64,000 nt of DNA, taken from NCBI GenBank assembly GCA_014529385.2, contig CM043956.1:63492620-63556619 (forward strand), written 5' to 3'. This stretch comes from Adiantum capillus-veneris (lineage: Eukaryota; Streptophyta; Polypodiopsida; Polypodiales; Pteridaceae). Below, piece by piece: positions 45,482-58,099 of this stretch (its first letter is position 1; the number at the start of each line of letters is the position of its first letter). The notes beneath the pieces were generated by a model. It was not told where the DNA came from, did not search any database, and was given only the letters and a program-made list of their open reading frames with translations. Position numbers and translations under genes: made by a program.

Positions 45482-46240
45482 TTAAACTATTAACAATATA
45501 CATAACACATGAGACATTCTACAAAGACCTTGGCCTACAGTTGTAGTACAAAATAATGTATTCCTTTAGACATTATATCCAAAAATACATCTCAGTTTAA
45601 AAGCCATAAAAAGGTAAGATGGTCCTGTTTTAGTTCGACAGTTAATAGTACAGCACTTCATCTTCTCACTCAGCAGCCAAGGAAAGGGCACCCTTACCTG
45701 CATCCATAGTAAGAAAACAAACGTTCGGCTAGCTTTCAAATAGCATTGCAGGTAACTGGGGTGACCTAGTTGTCATCCATGTCACCAAGGTACCAAAAGG
45801 AGAAAAATTGTGCTGCTAGAGTTATAGTGATATGTAACACCCCAGTTCCATAAACTAGAACCCTTTGTTTGTTTTTATAAATAAACAAAATTGAAAAAAC
45901 TTGAAAAACACCCCACAGTATAGTGTTTAGTTCAAGTCAGACTCTTTTCCACTCGTACCTTCCATACCTTAAAGCGAAGTTTAAAACCAGAACAAAGTTC
46001 ATGCTACAACAATATTCTTTTATGCTACTGTGAAGTCAAGCCTCAATTTAGTTCAGCCCGATATAATTTATCTAATGCAAGAACGGGTATCAGCCCCACA
46101 AGCATTTCCGCCATCTTATATTTTCATTAGAATGCATATTTCAATAAGTTTACGAAATATTGAAGTCACAGTACATTTGAAACCATCCTCGATCTACAAA
46201 AATTCATGATCATAGTTATTAGCTGGCAAAAAAATCTTTT
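45482..46240. other. No recognisable gene
   Basis: AT-rich. TGTAACACCCCAG at 45,835 resembles a gypsy LTR start, but no polypurine tract or second LTR was found. Confidence 0.4.
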
Positions 46241-46245
46241 GAGGG

Positions 46246-46890
46246 CGAACCAGTTCATAGTCCAGTTATGCCATCCATCAGGCCTAAAACGAGCCATATA
46301 GACCAGATAGCACAGAGGGAAAATGATGTAAAAACCAAATGCAAAGGCTACGCAATCCACTATCTAAGGCCGAAAAGAGCCTATATATACCATATTATTC
46401 AATTTCCAATCCCCAAACCAAACCTTAAACTAATCTGTGATTTTACTACAATATGTAGTTGTTACACTCATTTAAAATGAATATTCAACAACAGGTAATA
46501 CCATTAGTGCTGCAAAAACCATAAAAATAAGAGTTAGTCGAGGGCCAACCCGCCCGTAGTCCAGCTATGCCGTCCATCAGGCCTAAAACAAGCCATATAG
46601 ACCAGATACCTCAGAGAGAGAGAAGATGATGTAAAAGCTAGATACAAAGGCTACGCAATCCTTTATGTAAAATCCAGATACAAAGGCTACGCAATCCTTT
46701 ATGTAAGGTCAAAAAGAGCCCATATATACCATATTATTCAAATTCCAATCCCCAAACCAAACCTTAAACTAATCTGTGATTTTAAAACAATCTAAAGCTG
46801 GTACACTCATTTAAAATGAGTACTCAACAACAGTTAATACCATTAGTGCTGCAAAACCATCAAGATAAGAGTTAGTCGTGAGCAGACCCT
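46246..46890 (+). repeat. Tandem repeat, two copies of about 300-340 bp
   Basis: Units beginning near 46,248 and 46,548 share TAGTCCAG[T/C]TATGCC, a CCATCAGGCCTAAAAC phrase, CATATATACCATATTATTCAA and a final ACCATTAGTGCTGCAAAA. The second unit carries an internal direct duplication of about 40 bp (GATACAAAGGCTACGCAATC twice, 46,638-46,705). A diverged third unit may follow to about 47,100. Confidence 0.85.
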
Positions 46891-48500
46891 CGTAACAGTA
46901 GTATTAGTATGCCAAACGGATTTACTTTAGAATTCTATCAAATCCCAGGCAGACAAAGGAACCCGTACAAGCCAGATAGAGAGAGTACGAACATAGGTAT
47001 ATGGTTACGAAAATCCAAATAACTGAGACATAAGGCCAAGCTATACCTTATACCAAGGCCAAATACGGCTTGTGTAATCCAGATAGAGCAGTTTTTAGTA
47101 CTTAAGATAAGGCTTCAAGCAATCGATAAGTTTCCATAGTAAATATATGGTAAATTCAAAGAAAATGAATCGGCAACAGCAAGGACCAACAGGGAACAGT
47201 AAGGAATACCCCATACCATTGAACGGCAAGGAACCGATCAGCAGTTCCACTATAAACTCATAGTACAACATCATAACTTATTCTAGCCAACATTTAAATA
47301 CATGGCCAATCCACCTTACTTGTCATCCAACTGCAAAACAAAGATTAGATTCAAGGATCGGCATCCCAAAAAAAACCCCACCTGGCATTCTAAGAGAGAA
47401 GGGCATTGACAGGCCTTATTATCGACTAGGATGTGCTATAATGCAGCCCAAAAACATATCCTCTCTCATTCCTCATTAGCTTAGATGAATTCAAGAACGT
47501 TTTGTAAATGAGTATCGCCTATTTTTGTCTAAAAAAGTGTAATTGACAGCATTGGATTACCCAGCATTATTCCAATAGTTTATTTCCAATATACCATACG
47601 ACACCATATTCAAAAGACCATAAATCAATATAGACAGTTCACAGTACCTCTGTAGATTCGGCAGGAGTCTTTTTGTTGGGGGCCATCTCAAAAATTATTA
47701 CAGAGGTTAAGCCTTTACACACAACCGACGTAGCGTATGCAAAAAAGGAATAGAAGTACCTCTTGCTGAGTGAAAGCTAAGTGAGCATCAAGCTCACCTT
47801 ATAAAGTGCTGCCAACACCTTGCATGTTCTTTCAGCTGGCCCACTCCAGAGAAGATTGATCAAGGCAAGTTGCATTCGATTCACCTACCACCAGTGCCCA
47901 GGTTGTGTGGAGGTTCTAGTTGCATGGGTCCCCAATATAGAGAGCGGTGGTTGAAGTTTGCATGCACCCGTAGAGGACGCGCTACCTCTCTGTCATGCCA
48001 AATAGCGCATTCAAATGATTAGACTAAAAAAATGAGTCTTTCAGAATCCAACTGCCGCCCAAAATCTCTTTTAGGCATTCACTTTGCATCACATGCCCTC
48101 AATACATGTAAACCTCATGCCACGTGGTGGGCCAAAGTGTTTTTTTCTTCAGTTATACTCCCCAAAACCACCATGTTAGCGGTAATCTTTATCCCAATCA
48201 TCAGATGAAAGCATGGCACTTCCCTATTTGATGATTCAAGATATAGCAAAAAGCAAAGAAATGTTAGTTAAATGTTTGAATGGGGCCAAATTAAGCCAAA
48301 AAGTTATAATGAGGTAGATCCAATTCACAGTTAGATCCAGTACAGAAAGAGAGAGAGAGAGAGAGACGGAGGATCAGGAGAGAGAATAAAGTTGAGAAGA
48401 GAGAAAAGAATCTTTTTGGAATCTGCTCGTTGGATTCCAAAAAATGCTCGCCAAAAAATATCCCCCCTCCCGATGTCTTTAGTTGCCCATACAACTAAAT
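46891..48500. other. No recognisable gene
   Basis: AT-rich, with no transposon motif seen. A short GA run lies at 48,350-48,366. Confidence 0.4.
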
Positions 48501-48505
48501 TGTCC

Positions 48506-48600
48506 TGCAACCTGGGTACAAACCCGTAGTGACTAACTTGCAACTTGGGTACCAACCCGCAAGTATTATCTTGCATTTTGGGCACCAACCCACAAGATGT
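48506..48600. repeat. Tandem repeat, three copies of about 36-38 bp
   Basis: Copies near 48,504, 48,536 and 48,572 share TTGCAACTTGGGTACCAACCC with a few changes. The minus-strand translation repeats a CGLVPKLQ phrase. Confidence 0.75.
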
Positions 48601-48609
48601 GTGCAACCA

Positions 48610-49400
48610 TATGCACTGCTTTAGCGTTCACTCCACTAAGCTCTCCTCCCTGCATATCAAAGGGAATTTTATTTATATCAATATAGGATTTTTCAATGAA
48701 GAAGATCCAAGAGTTCTTCTACTTGGCAAACATTTCTATCCTATGAGCAAACAGAATACTTTCCAAACAATCTTTCCCTATTAAGACAACTTAAGAAAAT
48801 TAACAAGCTCAATTGATGCGGTTTCAATTGGGAATGACCCAATGTTTAGGTAGTTTTCGCCTTCCTATTTACTCATGATGCAAGGAAAAAAAAAGAAATT
48901 TCCTACCTGCTCTTGAGAAATAACGTCACTTCGTTGGATAAGTGACACATCCTCATTCATCGGAGCCTTTCCTTTGCCTTTTACCATCACTGGTTTTGGC
49001 TTCATGATCGTGTGATCCACCATAGCGTGTTCTCTTGGGTGCCATCCCCACTACTAGATACTTAACTTAACTTGAAAACTTGTAAGCCAAATGTGCTTTG
49101 GAGTTATTGATCTCTCAAAGCTTTGATGCAGTAGTCACCAAGTTGTTTGCCACATCAGCAGAGATCCCTTCTCCCAAGTGTGCTAAGTGGGAATGCCCTT
49201 TGTATAGAGTTTGGAGGTTCCTTGTTGCCCAAATCAGCCCCATACCGCTAAAAGCATGTGTAGAGGTGTCACAAGCTCCCACTTAGAATTAGAGGTGTCC
49301 CTCTTTACCCTTTTGGGTGATACACCTCATGTAGTGCCGCCATGCTCATAGTTAATTATTCTATAAGAGATGGGTCCATGGCTATGGGTCATCTATGGGC
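48610..49400. other. No recognisable gene
   Basis: Short frames only; nothing recognised. Confidence 0.4.
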
Positions 49401-49408
49401 ATCCATGG

Positions 49409-49444
49409 ACATACATACACATGCACATACATACACATACATAC
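49409..49444. repeat. (CATA/CACA)n microsatellite
   Basis: ACATACATACACATGC-type tetranucleotide run. Confidence 0.8.
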
Positions 49445-49859
49445 CTTAGACTTAGGAATTAATTTATTAACACTAGGATGAAAATTAATTGTCTAGAGTG
49501 AGCTTGGCTTATCAGAATTTTATTTGCTATTAAAAGACAATCTTGAGGATCACAAGCTAAGATTTCAGATGCACACACCTGCTATATTTAGCAGTTTTTG
49601 GAGCACACGGCCATTTTTATGGAAATTTAGGACGGGGTAGATTTAGACGAGACGGTCGCGTCTAGATGGGTGCAAGCACCTCAAAACTTACTATATCTGG
49701 ACAAAAGTTTTAAAAAAGTAAAAATTTCAAATTTGAAAAGCTTACATTAATATATTTATCATTAGCTCATCAGAGGTGGAAAAATTACTAAAAATAGAAA
49801 CTTTTTGTGTATGACCGAAATGGCTCGATATTTTTTTCCTTTGCTTGGGAATCCCCTCT

Positions 49860-49890
49860 CCAAGGGTACCAGAGGCCTTACATTCTCCCC
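49860..49890 (-). mobile_element. Element G polypurine tract and start of 3' LTR
   Basis: The minus strand reads GGGGAGAA (49,890-49,883) then TGTAAGGCCTCTGG, the usual polypurine-LTR junction of a gypsy element. The LTR extends left from 49,882; its far end was not found, and 49,445-49,860 otherwise shows no gene. Confidence 0.5.
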
Positions 49891-49929
49891 AACTTGAATA
49901 ATTGATATGTCCTCGTCTCAAAGGTAAGT

Positions 49930-52457
49930 CTAGATGATCTTTAAGAAGAGATATTTCACCTCCCACGTTGCATCTTCTTCAAGGAAATCTTTCCATTTGA
50001 CGAGGTGTTCGATGATGCTTCTATTTCTAAGTTTTCTCTCCCGAGTTTCTAGGATATAGTCAGGCTGAAGTTCAAAGACTCCTTGGGTTGGAACAACTAT
50101 TTGTTTGGTATCCAAAAGTTGATCAAGGTTAGGAACATAAGGTTTTAATAGACTAACATGGAATACATCACGAAATTTGAGGTTAGAAGGTAGCTTTAGC
50201 TTGTAAGCTCGATCACTTATCACTTTGACAATCTCATAGGGTCCACAGTATCTTGGATTGAGCTTCTTATACTTTCCCAAGGATAGGTTTCTTTTCTTGG
50301 GTCTGGCCCTAAGGAATGCCTTGTCTCCTTTTTTAAAGGTTCAATCTGATCTCTTCTTATCTGCATAATGTTTTTGTCTATCTTGAGCGGCTTGAATATC
50401 CGTACGTATCGTTTTGGTCTGGTCTTCTATGTCTTCGAGCATTTGCTTTGAGGCTTCTACCTTGATAGTAGGATATGAGAAGTTTAACAAAGCCAAACAT
50501 TCTTGTCCATAAAGAGCCTTGAATGGTGACATGACTATGCTTCTATGTCAGAGGAATTATAGACATATTCAACCAAAGGAAGATATTGGATCCATTTCTT
50601 TGGTTCCTGTGGACAATATGCTCTAAGAATGTCCTCAATCACCTGGTTTACTCTTTCAATCTGACCATATGTCTGAGGATGATATGTTGTGCTAAAACAT
50701 AGTTGTGTCCCAATGGCTTGAAAGAGTGAAGTCCAAAACTTTGAGATAAATTTTGTATCCCTGTCACACTGACAATTCTCTTAGGTAAACCATGAAGTCT
50801 AAAGATTTTCTTTACGAAGATTCGGCTAATATCAGAGGCAGTGAAGGTAGTTTTCACAGGCATCAAGTGAGCTACCTTAGTAAGAATATCAACGACAACA
50901 AATATTGAATCATAGCCTCCAACAGAGGGTAATCCTGTGACAAAGTCCATACTGATACATTCCCATTTTATTTGAGGTATATCAAGAGGTTGAAGTTGTC
51001 CAGGTAGTTTGATTCTTCCATCTTTAATCCATTGGCATGACAGACATTACTTCACATAGCGAAGAACATCCCCCTTCATTCCTGGTCAAAAGTAGCTTCT
51101 TCTAGCAGTATTTAAGGTCTTTGCATACCCAGGGTGACTTGAAGTTGGGCTATCATGAGCCTCAAATAGGATTGCTTTCTTCAATGTTGGGCCCTTAGGT
51201 ACACAAAGCCTTTGTCACAAATAAAGACATCCCTCTTGAACAGAGTAATCTTTTATCGATATGATCTTTGTCTCAAGTGTTATGCCTTGTTGAATCTGTA
51301 AGGATAACTGCTGATAATCTAGGTCTTTCAAGGTTGATTCCTTAATTCTCTCCCACATAGGATTATTAGTAATAAAGGTAGCGCTAAGGAAAGCTTTGCG
51401 ACTAAGTCAATCTGCAACTACATTGTCCTTCCTCGGTCTAAACTTTATGTTGAAGTCATATTCTTGAAGAAGTTCAATCCATCTTCTTTGCCTCATGTTG
51501 AGATTGGGTTGTGTAAAGATCCACTTCAAGATTTTATGATCAGTGACTAACTAAAATTTGTGACTGAGAAGATAATGTCTCCATAGCTTTAATGCATGGA
51601 CTATTGCTAAGAGTTCCAAGTTATGGGTCGCGTAATTCTTCTCATGATCTCAGAGCTTTTGAGAAGTATAGGCTACATGCCTACCCTCTTGATTAAGGAC
51701 TCCCCCTAAAGCGAGTTTGCTAGCATCTGCTATAACTTCAAACTCTTTGCTGAAATCGGGAAGTTTAAGAATTGGGGTTGATACTAGGTAACCTTTTAAC
51801 TTTGAAAAACTGGCCTCGTGTTCTACTCTCCATTCAATACCCATTCCTTTCTTTAATAATTATGTTAAAGGTGCTGCAATGAGAGCATAATCCTTGACAA
51901 ATATCTTGTATCATCCTTGTGATTCCAAGAAATCTCCTTATTTCACTGATGGAAGTGGGTTGAGGCCATTCTATAGCTAACCTGGGGGATAAAAAAAGGT
52001 ACATTTACTCTTCTTAGCATAAATCTGATGTTGTCATAAGAGCTAGTAATACTTTACAAACATGCTCTTCATGATCTACCTCATCTTTAGAATAGATCAA
52101 GATATCATCAAAGAAAACCAAGACAAAATCATCTAGTTAAGTTCTAAAAATATCATGCATATTGAAGATTGCAGGAGCATTAGTAAAACCAAAAGACATT
52201 ATTGTGAACTCATAATGTCCATACCTAGTATTGAAAGCTGTCTTTTAGAATTTCTCATTCTTTGATCCTTATCTGATAATACCCAGATTGAAGATTAATC
52301 TTTGTGAATATCTTAGCCCCGTGTAGCCTATCCTCAATCCTAGGAATGGGGTACTTGTTCTTAACAGTAACTTGATTAAGCCCACGGTAGTCTATGCAAA
52401 GTCGTAAAGAACCATCCTTCTTCCTTTGGAAAAGGGTTGGAGCACCCCAATGAGAAG
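49930..52457 (-). pseudogene. Chromovirus element G: RT (3' part), RNase H, integrase, chromodomain
   Basis: Minus-strand pieces in pol order. RT from [20 protein letters not shown] (52,497-52,255 frame) to FFDDILIYSK near 52,110 has an intact catalytic pair. RNase H has EVIADASKLALGGVL (51,844-51,650). Integrase (50,950-50,648) begins at MDFVTGLP, with SVTGIQN where S-D-R-D is expected, so the second catalytic Asp is lost. A spacer with DRQKHYADKKR follows (50,532-50,341). The C-terminus (50,280-49,930) has NPRYCGPYEIV, FHVSLLKPY and a chromodomain-like EHLVKWKDFLEEDATWE. Many stops and frame changes lie between. The rest of the element is at 58,332-58,910, beyond copia-2. Confidence 0.8.
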
Positions 52458-52684
52458 TGTTACCATATACATGTGGTAGTGATGTGTGTGAACACACTAG
52501 GACCGTCGGGGCATTTTTTCCCTCTTTAGGAGGTTTTTTCCCCCGTGCATTATATATACGCCCATCACTCTAGGGCTATCTATCTTTCCATTGCATACTA
52601 AGAAACACACTCTCTGTTGTGTGCCTTGAGCTTCCTTCGTCTTCTCCAAGCTGTGTGTGTTTCTATGCAACCCTAATTCCAACA
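52458..52684 (+). mobile_element. copia-2 5' LTR
   Basis: 227 bp, TGTTACCATA...ATTCCAACA. TATA box TATATATA at 52,551-52,558. Confidence 0.95.
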
Positions 52685-52686
52685 AT

Positions 52687-52698
52687 TGGTATCATAGC
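52687..52698 (+). promoter_or_regulatory. Primer-binding site of copia-2
   Basis: TGGTATCATAGC, one mismatch from the initiator-Met primer site, two bases after the LTR. Confidence 0.85.
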
Positions 52699-52863
52699 AG
52701 GTCACGTCCTCCCGGGCTTAGTCGCCAGTTGCTCCAGTACACGCCTGCTCACTTTCTCCGATTTCAGTGAGTTTTAGCGAGCGTTCGCAGGTCGCCAAAT
52801 ATTTTGGGAAAGCTTGAGGACCTTGGTCTGCTCAAAATTTTCACATCAGGTGCAGCATTTACC

Positions 52864-55800
52864 ATGGCTGACAACAACAACACAGATGTGTTCAAGATGT
52901 TTGCTGCTGAGGACAGGTTGGATGGGGACAACTACCCTATGTGGGCTTATATGATGCAACATGTTCTTGTGTCAAAGGGTGTCTGGAACATTGTGCAGGG
53001 CATTGATGTACGTCCTGGTTCGGAGGATGTAGGCGATGTTGAGGATGTTGCAGGTCTTGCTGCAAGGATTGCAGCTGTTAGAGTTGTTTTGCCTACGGCA
53101 GAACAAGCTCGTTGGGATGTTAAGGATGCGTAGGCTCATGCATTGATTGCGTTGTCTGTGAAGCGCACCATTGTTCCTCACATCCGTTCAGCAAAATCTG
53201 GAAAACAGGCTTGGGATATTCTAGCAGGTCTTTATGCAAGCCACAATGAGGCTAAAATTGCTTTGCTGCGTAAAGAGCTGGAGTCGAAGATTATGCATGA
53301 GAAAGATGATATGGACACTTTCCTTGCTAGTGTCAAGGATATCAATGAGCAGCTTATTTATGCAGGTGAAGTCATTTCAAATAGTTCCCTTGTGCAAACT
53401 GTTCTTGATGCCTTACCAGATTCCTACCAGACTTTTGCTAATACTTGGAGACTGATGACCCAAGGAAATCCTGAAGTTGTCAAGTTTGATGCATTATGCA
53501 CATTGCTGTTGCAAGAGTCACTTTCTAGAAAAAAAAGGACTAGGCAGCGTGCAGTTGAATAGGCTTTTATTGCTTCTCAAAGAAAGGGTGGTAGCAGTAA
53601 TGCATCCACTTCTTATGGTTCTGCTGCGAGTGGCAAAAATTCTGTTCCTGATGCTTCTGCTGGCAGTACTTCGTCTGGCAATTCTGGTGATAAGGGCAAA
53701 AAGAAGGTGCGTTGCCATTATTGTAAAGCCAATGATCACTTGATCAAGTCGTGTCCTAAGTTGAAGGCCAAAGAGGCTAAGAAGAAAGAGGGTGGTTCCG
53801 CTGCAAATGTTGGTTCCACTACAAATGCAGCCATTGTTGAGTCTTCTGTGAAAGGAGACTTTGTTGCTAATGTTGATGCAGAATGGGCATTTAGCACAGA
53901 GTGCACTTACAATCCTATTGTCCATGATGCATGCTTGTCAATTGCTTCAGATTCACATGTGTGGTATTTTGACAGTGGTGCTACAAAGCACATTACCTCA
54001 CATCGTGAATTGTTTACCTCTCTTGAGTCTGTCCCTCATGGGAATTCAGTCACTTGTGCCAACAACGCCTCTTATCCAGTTCAGGGAGTTGAAAAAAATG
54101 TGCTTACTGCTGCTAATGGCAGTTCTTTCACACTTGTTGATGCACTTTATGTACCCGGGATCAAGAAGAATCTCTTATCTGTATCCGAACTTGTTAGACT
54201 TGGACTTGTAGTCAAATTTGTGGATGACAGATGTACAGTTCATGATCTCAGTTTTGGTGATGAAATTGTTGCATTTGGGCTTTTGTGCCATGGGCTGTAT
54301 AAGCTCACTTTGTATGACAAGTGTGGACAAAATTTTGCAAATGCTGTTGCAGATTCAAGGGCTATTTCAGATGCAAAACTTTGGCATGCACGTTTTGGTC
54401 ATCTGAATTTTGCCTGTTTGCTGCGTTTGCAGAAATCTGATATGGTTGCCTCTTTGCCGCCTCTTGAAGAACCTGTCAAACATGTTTGTGAAGGCTGTAT
54501 TTTGGGTAAGATGCAGCGTTCTAAATTTCCAAAGGATGGTTCAGTCCGGGCCACATGCAGGTTGCAGCTTGTGCATAGTGATGTTTGTGGGCCCATGCAA
54601 ACTCCGTCCTTGGGCAATTACCTGTACTTCGTGACTTTCATTGATGATTACTCTAGGCATGCATGGGTATTTCCGCTTAAAGCGAAGTCCGAAGTCTTTA
54701 TGTGCTTCAAAAAATTTCTGGCTATGGCTGAAAATGTCTCGAAATGTACTATAGGCACCCTCCGTTCAAATCGAGGGGGGGAGTATATGTCTCATGAATT
54801 TAATGCATTTCTGGCTAGTCGTGGGATAAAACACCAATGTACAATGCCTTATACACCTCAGCAAAATGGTGTTGCTGAGAGGAAAAACATGTCACTGACG
54901 GAAATGGCACGATGTATGGTCAAAAGTCAAGCTTTTTCGCATTCTTTGTGGCTTGAGGCCATCATGTGTGCCACTTATGTACTAAATAGGTGTCCTACGA
55001 AAGCTTTGCAGTCTATTACTCCATATGAAGCATGGCATGATAGAAAGCCTTCTATTGAGCACATTCGTGTTTTTGGCTGTTTGGCTACCGATTGGGGTTC
55101 TTCTGATTGCCCACATAGCTTCATTGAACTTTCGTTCCAAAATACAAAACTTTGTCTTCTCTTTGGAATTCCCACTCCCGTCCACTACCCCTGAATCTTT
55201 CATAAAAATGATCTTCCTTGGCCTTTCGTGTGGTTTGCGGTCTCGTGTTTTTGCATTGTACTGTGGCCTATGTGTCGATTCATCCTCAACATCAATCACA
55301 ATCGATGGCCCTCGATTTTGCCAAACGGTTTCTTTGTCTCCTTCAAGCGGGGTACAAGCCTTATACATGGATGTTACAGATGTAGCCTCATTTACTACTC
55401 TTATCACTTGTGCTAGACTAGAGGAAACTCTTTCCTTGAGCCTCTCTAGTGAAGGAACCTTTCCAATATGTTTACCTTGAGAGTAAGAAACTGCCTTCGT
55501 GCTTTGTAGTATTGCATTTTCCATCTCTAAAGTACATGTGTCATACAATGAGATTTTTCTTTTGAACCCTTCGCCTGCAAGCTAGCTACTTCCTTACAGC
55601 AATTTGCGGTCTTCTTCATGTGGGTCAAATATTGGGCTTATTGGATCGTGTGGCATCAACGTAATGGCTATATGTTCCACCGCCCTAATGTAGATCCTTT
55701 TGAGTTTTTCAAGGTCTCCCTTAGGCAATCTTTATGTTTTGCCTTGGATGCTAGTGATATTACCTCGGAGATACATCAACTCTCTTATGAATACTTTTAA

Positions 55801-58024
55801 CCATCCTTTTCAATCGGACAATTCTATGTTCTTCGCATCGAGGTTTCCCACTTGTAAATTAATCCCAAATATTTGTGTGTGTGTGTTTGTGTGCACACGC
55901 GTGGTTGTGTTGTTGTTTGTTTTGCATGTTTTTTGGTTTCTTCTCTTGTTTGATGGATGCCAGTCTGCTTTGGTGCCACAAGTGCAGTGCAAAAAATTGG
56001 ATGATAAGGCTGTCAAATGTATTTTTGTTGGTTATAGTACTAAAAGCAAAGGTTATAGGTTGTATCATCCGCAAACAAAACGTATTCTGGTTTCTCGGGA
56101 TGTAGTGTTTGTGGAAGATTCTGTTCAGCCCTTGCTGTCATGTACTAGAGACAGTAATGTAAGCTCACAAGACATTTATGACACTTTGTTGCCTCTTTTC
56201 AGTGGTGGAAATACGAATGTAAGTTCCAATGAGGCAAATGTACAGCCTATGGGGGTTTCTGAAAATGTTTTAGATCATCCTATTACTGATGCAGATGTAC
56301 ATTATGTACTTGATGAGGAAAGGGTTGAAAATGAGCAGGCTAGAGGTATGCCAAAATGGCTGGTGCACACTTTGCGTGACAGTAAATTGGATGCACCTTT
56401 GTCTAGTCGTACTCGTTCAGGCTCTCGCCATGCGTATGCATCAGATTGTTATTCTTTGGCTGTGTCTAGCTTACATGATGTTGAGGAGCCTCTGACTTTT
56501 GATGAAGCACAAAATTCAAAAAATTGGATGGCTGCCATGCAATCAGAATATGATGCACTTATAGAAAATGACACATGGACTTTATGTGATTTGCCTCCTG
56601 GCAAAAAGGCCATTGGTACGAAGTGAGTTTACAAGTTGAAACGCAAGCCGGATGGTGAGATCGATCGCCATAAGGCTCGATTTGTTGCAAAGGGTTATGC
56701 ACAGCAAAAAGGCATAGATTATGAAGAGACTTTTGCTCCCACTTGTCGTATGACTACTGTGCGTTTTCTATTTGCATTGGCAGCTCGTTTTGGTTGGGAT
56801 GTACATCAATCGGACATTGTTACTGCTTTCTTGAATGGTGACATATTTGAGGAAGTTTATGTAACGCAGCCTCACGGTTTTGCCATAAAAGGACAAGAGG
56901 ACAAAGTGTGCAAATGTAACAAGGCTTTGTATGGGTTGAAGCAATCTCCTCGTGCTTGGTATGAGAAAGCTGACACTCATTTGGTCAAACAAGGCTTTCG
57001 TAACAGTCCAACAGAAAGCACATTGTATGTAAAGCGTGAGGGTGATGTATTTCTCATTGTGGTTCTTTATGTTGATGATTTGCTGATCACTGGACCAAAT
57101 GAGAGAAATATTGCTGAATTTAAGGTTGATTTGAATTCTACTTTCAAGATGAAATATTTGGGGCTGTTGCATCATTATTTGGGTATATAGTTTAAGCAAT
57201 GTGATGGTGGTATTGCCTTGTGTCAAAAAAGTTACATAGAGACATTGCTATGTAAGTTTGGACTTGAGGATTGCAAACCTATTGCCACTCCCATGGAAAC
57301 AGGTTTGAAGTTGAGTCTACATGATGTTGGTGATCCTGCTGATGTCACTCTTTACCAAACTGCTGTTGGCTGCCTCATTTATGTATGCAACACGAGGCCG
57401 GATATTCAGTTTGCAGTCTCACAGGTCAGCAGATTTATGCATAGCCTAGGGTCTAAGCATTGGCAGGCTGTCAAGAGGATTTTCCGCTACCTTAGTGGCA
57501 CTTTACATCTTGGCTTGTTCTATCCCAAGGGGGGATCATTTCCTCCAGACTTACACGCTTTTTCAAACTCGGATTGGGCTGGTTGTTTTGACACGAGAGT
57601 GTCCACAAGTGGTTTTTGTTTCATGCTTGGTAGTTCATGTATATCATGGTTGAGAAAGAAGCAACCTATTGTGGCCACTTCGAGTTGTGAGGCTGAGTAC
57701 AGGGCAGTCTTCACAGCTACGGTTGAGTGTGTATGGCTCAGACGCCTTATGGCTGATTTGGGTGTTGGACAGGACACTGCCAACACTATCTGCACTGACA
57801 GTCAGAGCGCATTGGCAGTTGCGAGGAACCCAGTTTTTCATGCTCGCACAAAGCACATTGAGGTGCATTACCACTATGTTAGGGAGAGGCTCTCAGTAGG
57901 AGAGATCAGCTTGGCTTATGTGCCAACACAGGACAACCTTGCAGATCTTTTCACAAAGGCATTGTCTCGTGAGAAGCTTGAAGCTTTCCACAAAGCTTTG
58001 GGCTTACTCCCCTTTGTGGACTGA
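52864..58024 (+). pseudogene. copia-2 Gag-Pol polyprotein, interrupted
   Basis: ATG at 52,864. Gag has RLDGDNYPMW; the knuckle CHYCKANDHLIKSC is at 53,713-53,754 (Asn-Asp replaces the usual Pro-Gly before His). Protease has DSGA (about 53,972). Integrase has HARFGHLNF...CEGC, DVCG and intact GVAERKN, but the second catalytic position reads Asn (SNRGGEY, codon 54,769-54,771). At 55,085 an 880-bp insertion cuts the frame after FGCLA; the polyprotein resumes at ALVPQVQ (55,969), one frame over. RT has YVDDLLITG (about 57,067), RNase H SNSDWAGC and CTDSQSALAVARN. In-frame stops: TAG 53,131, TAG 53,560, TGA 56,624 (Trp expected) and TAG 57,188. Natural end TGA 58,022. Confidence 0.9.
55085..55964 (-). 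repeat. 880-bp inverted copy of 43,098-43,977
   Basis: Reverse complement of 43,098-43,977 with a single difference seen by eye (55,804 region, A for G) and no length change. It covers the LINE fragment, the duplication breakpoint and the first part of the SWIM gene. No target duplication or transposon ends are present; 2 bp (CT) are shared at the left edge and at most a few at the right. Adjacent copia-2 coding sequence is otherwise continuous. Confidence 0.95.
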
Positions 58025-58099
58025 TCGTGTCCTCAAGGCATGGCACTTCCCTTTACTCATGTGCCAGCTCTCGTTCACCGCATCACTCCAGGGGGGATT

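Noticed and set aside
45835-45846. TGTAACACCCCAG as the start of a gypsy LTR
   Set aside because: No polypurine tract, primer site, second LTR or closing CA end was found, so it is kept only as a possibility.
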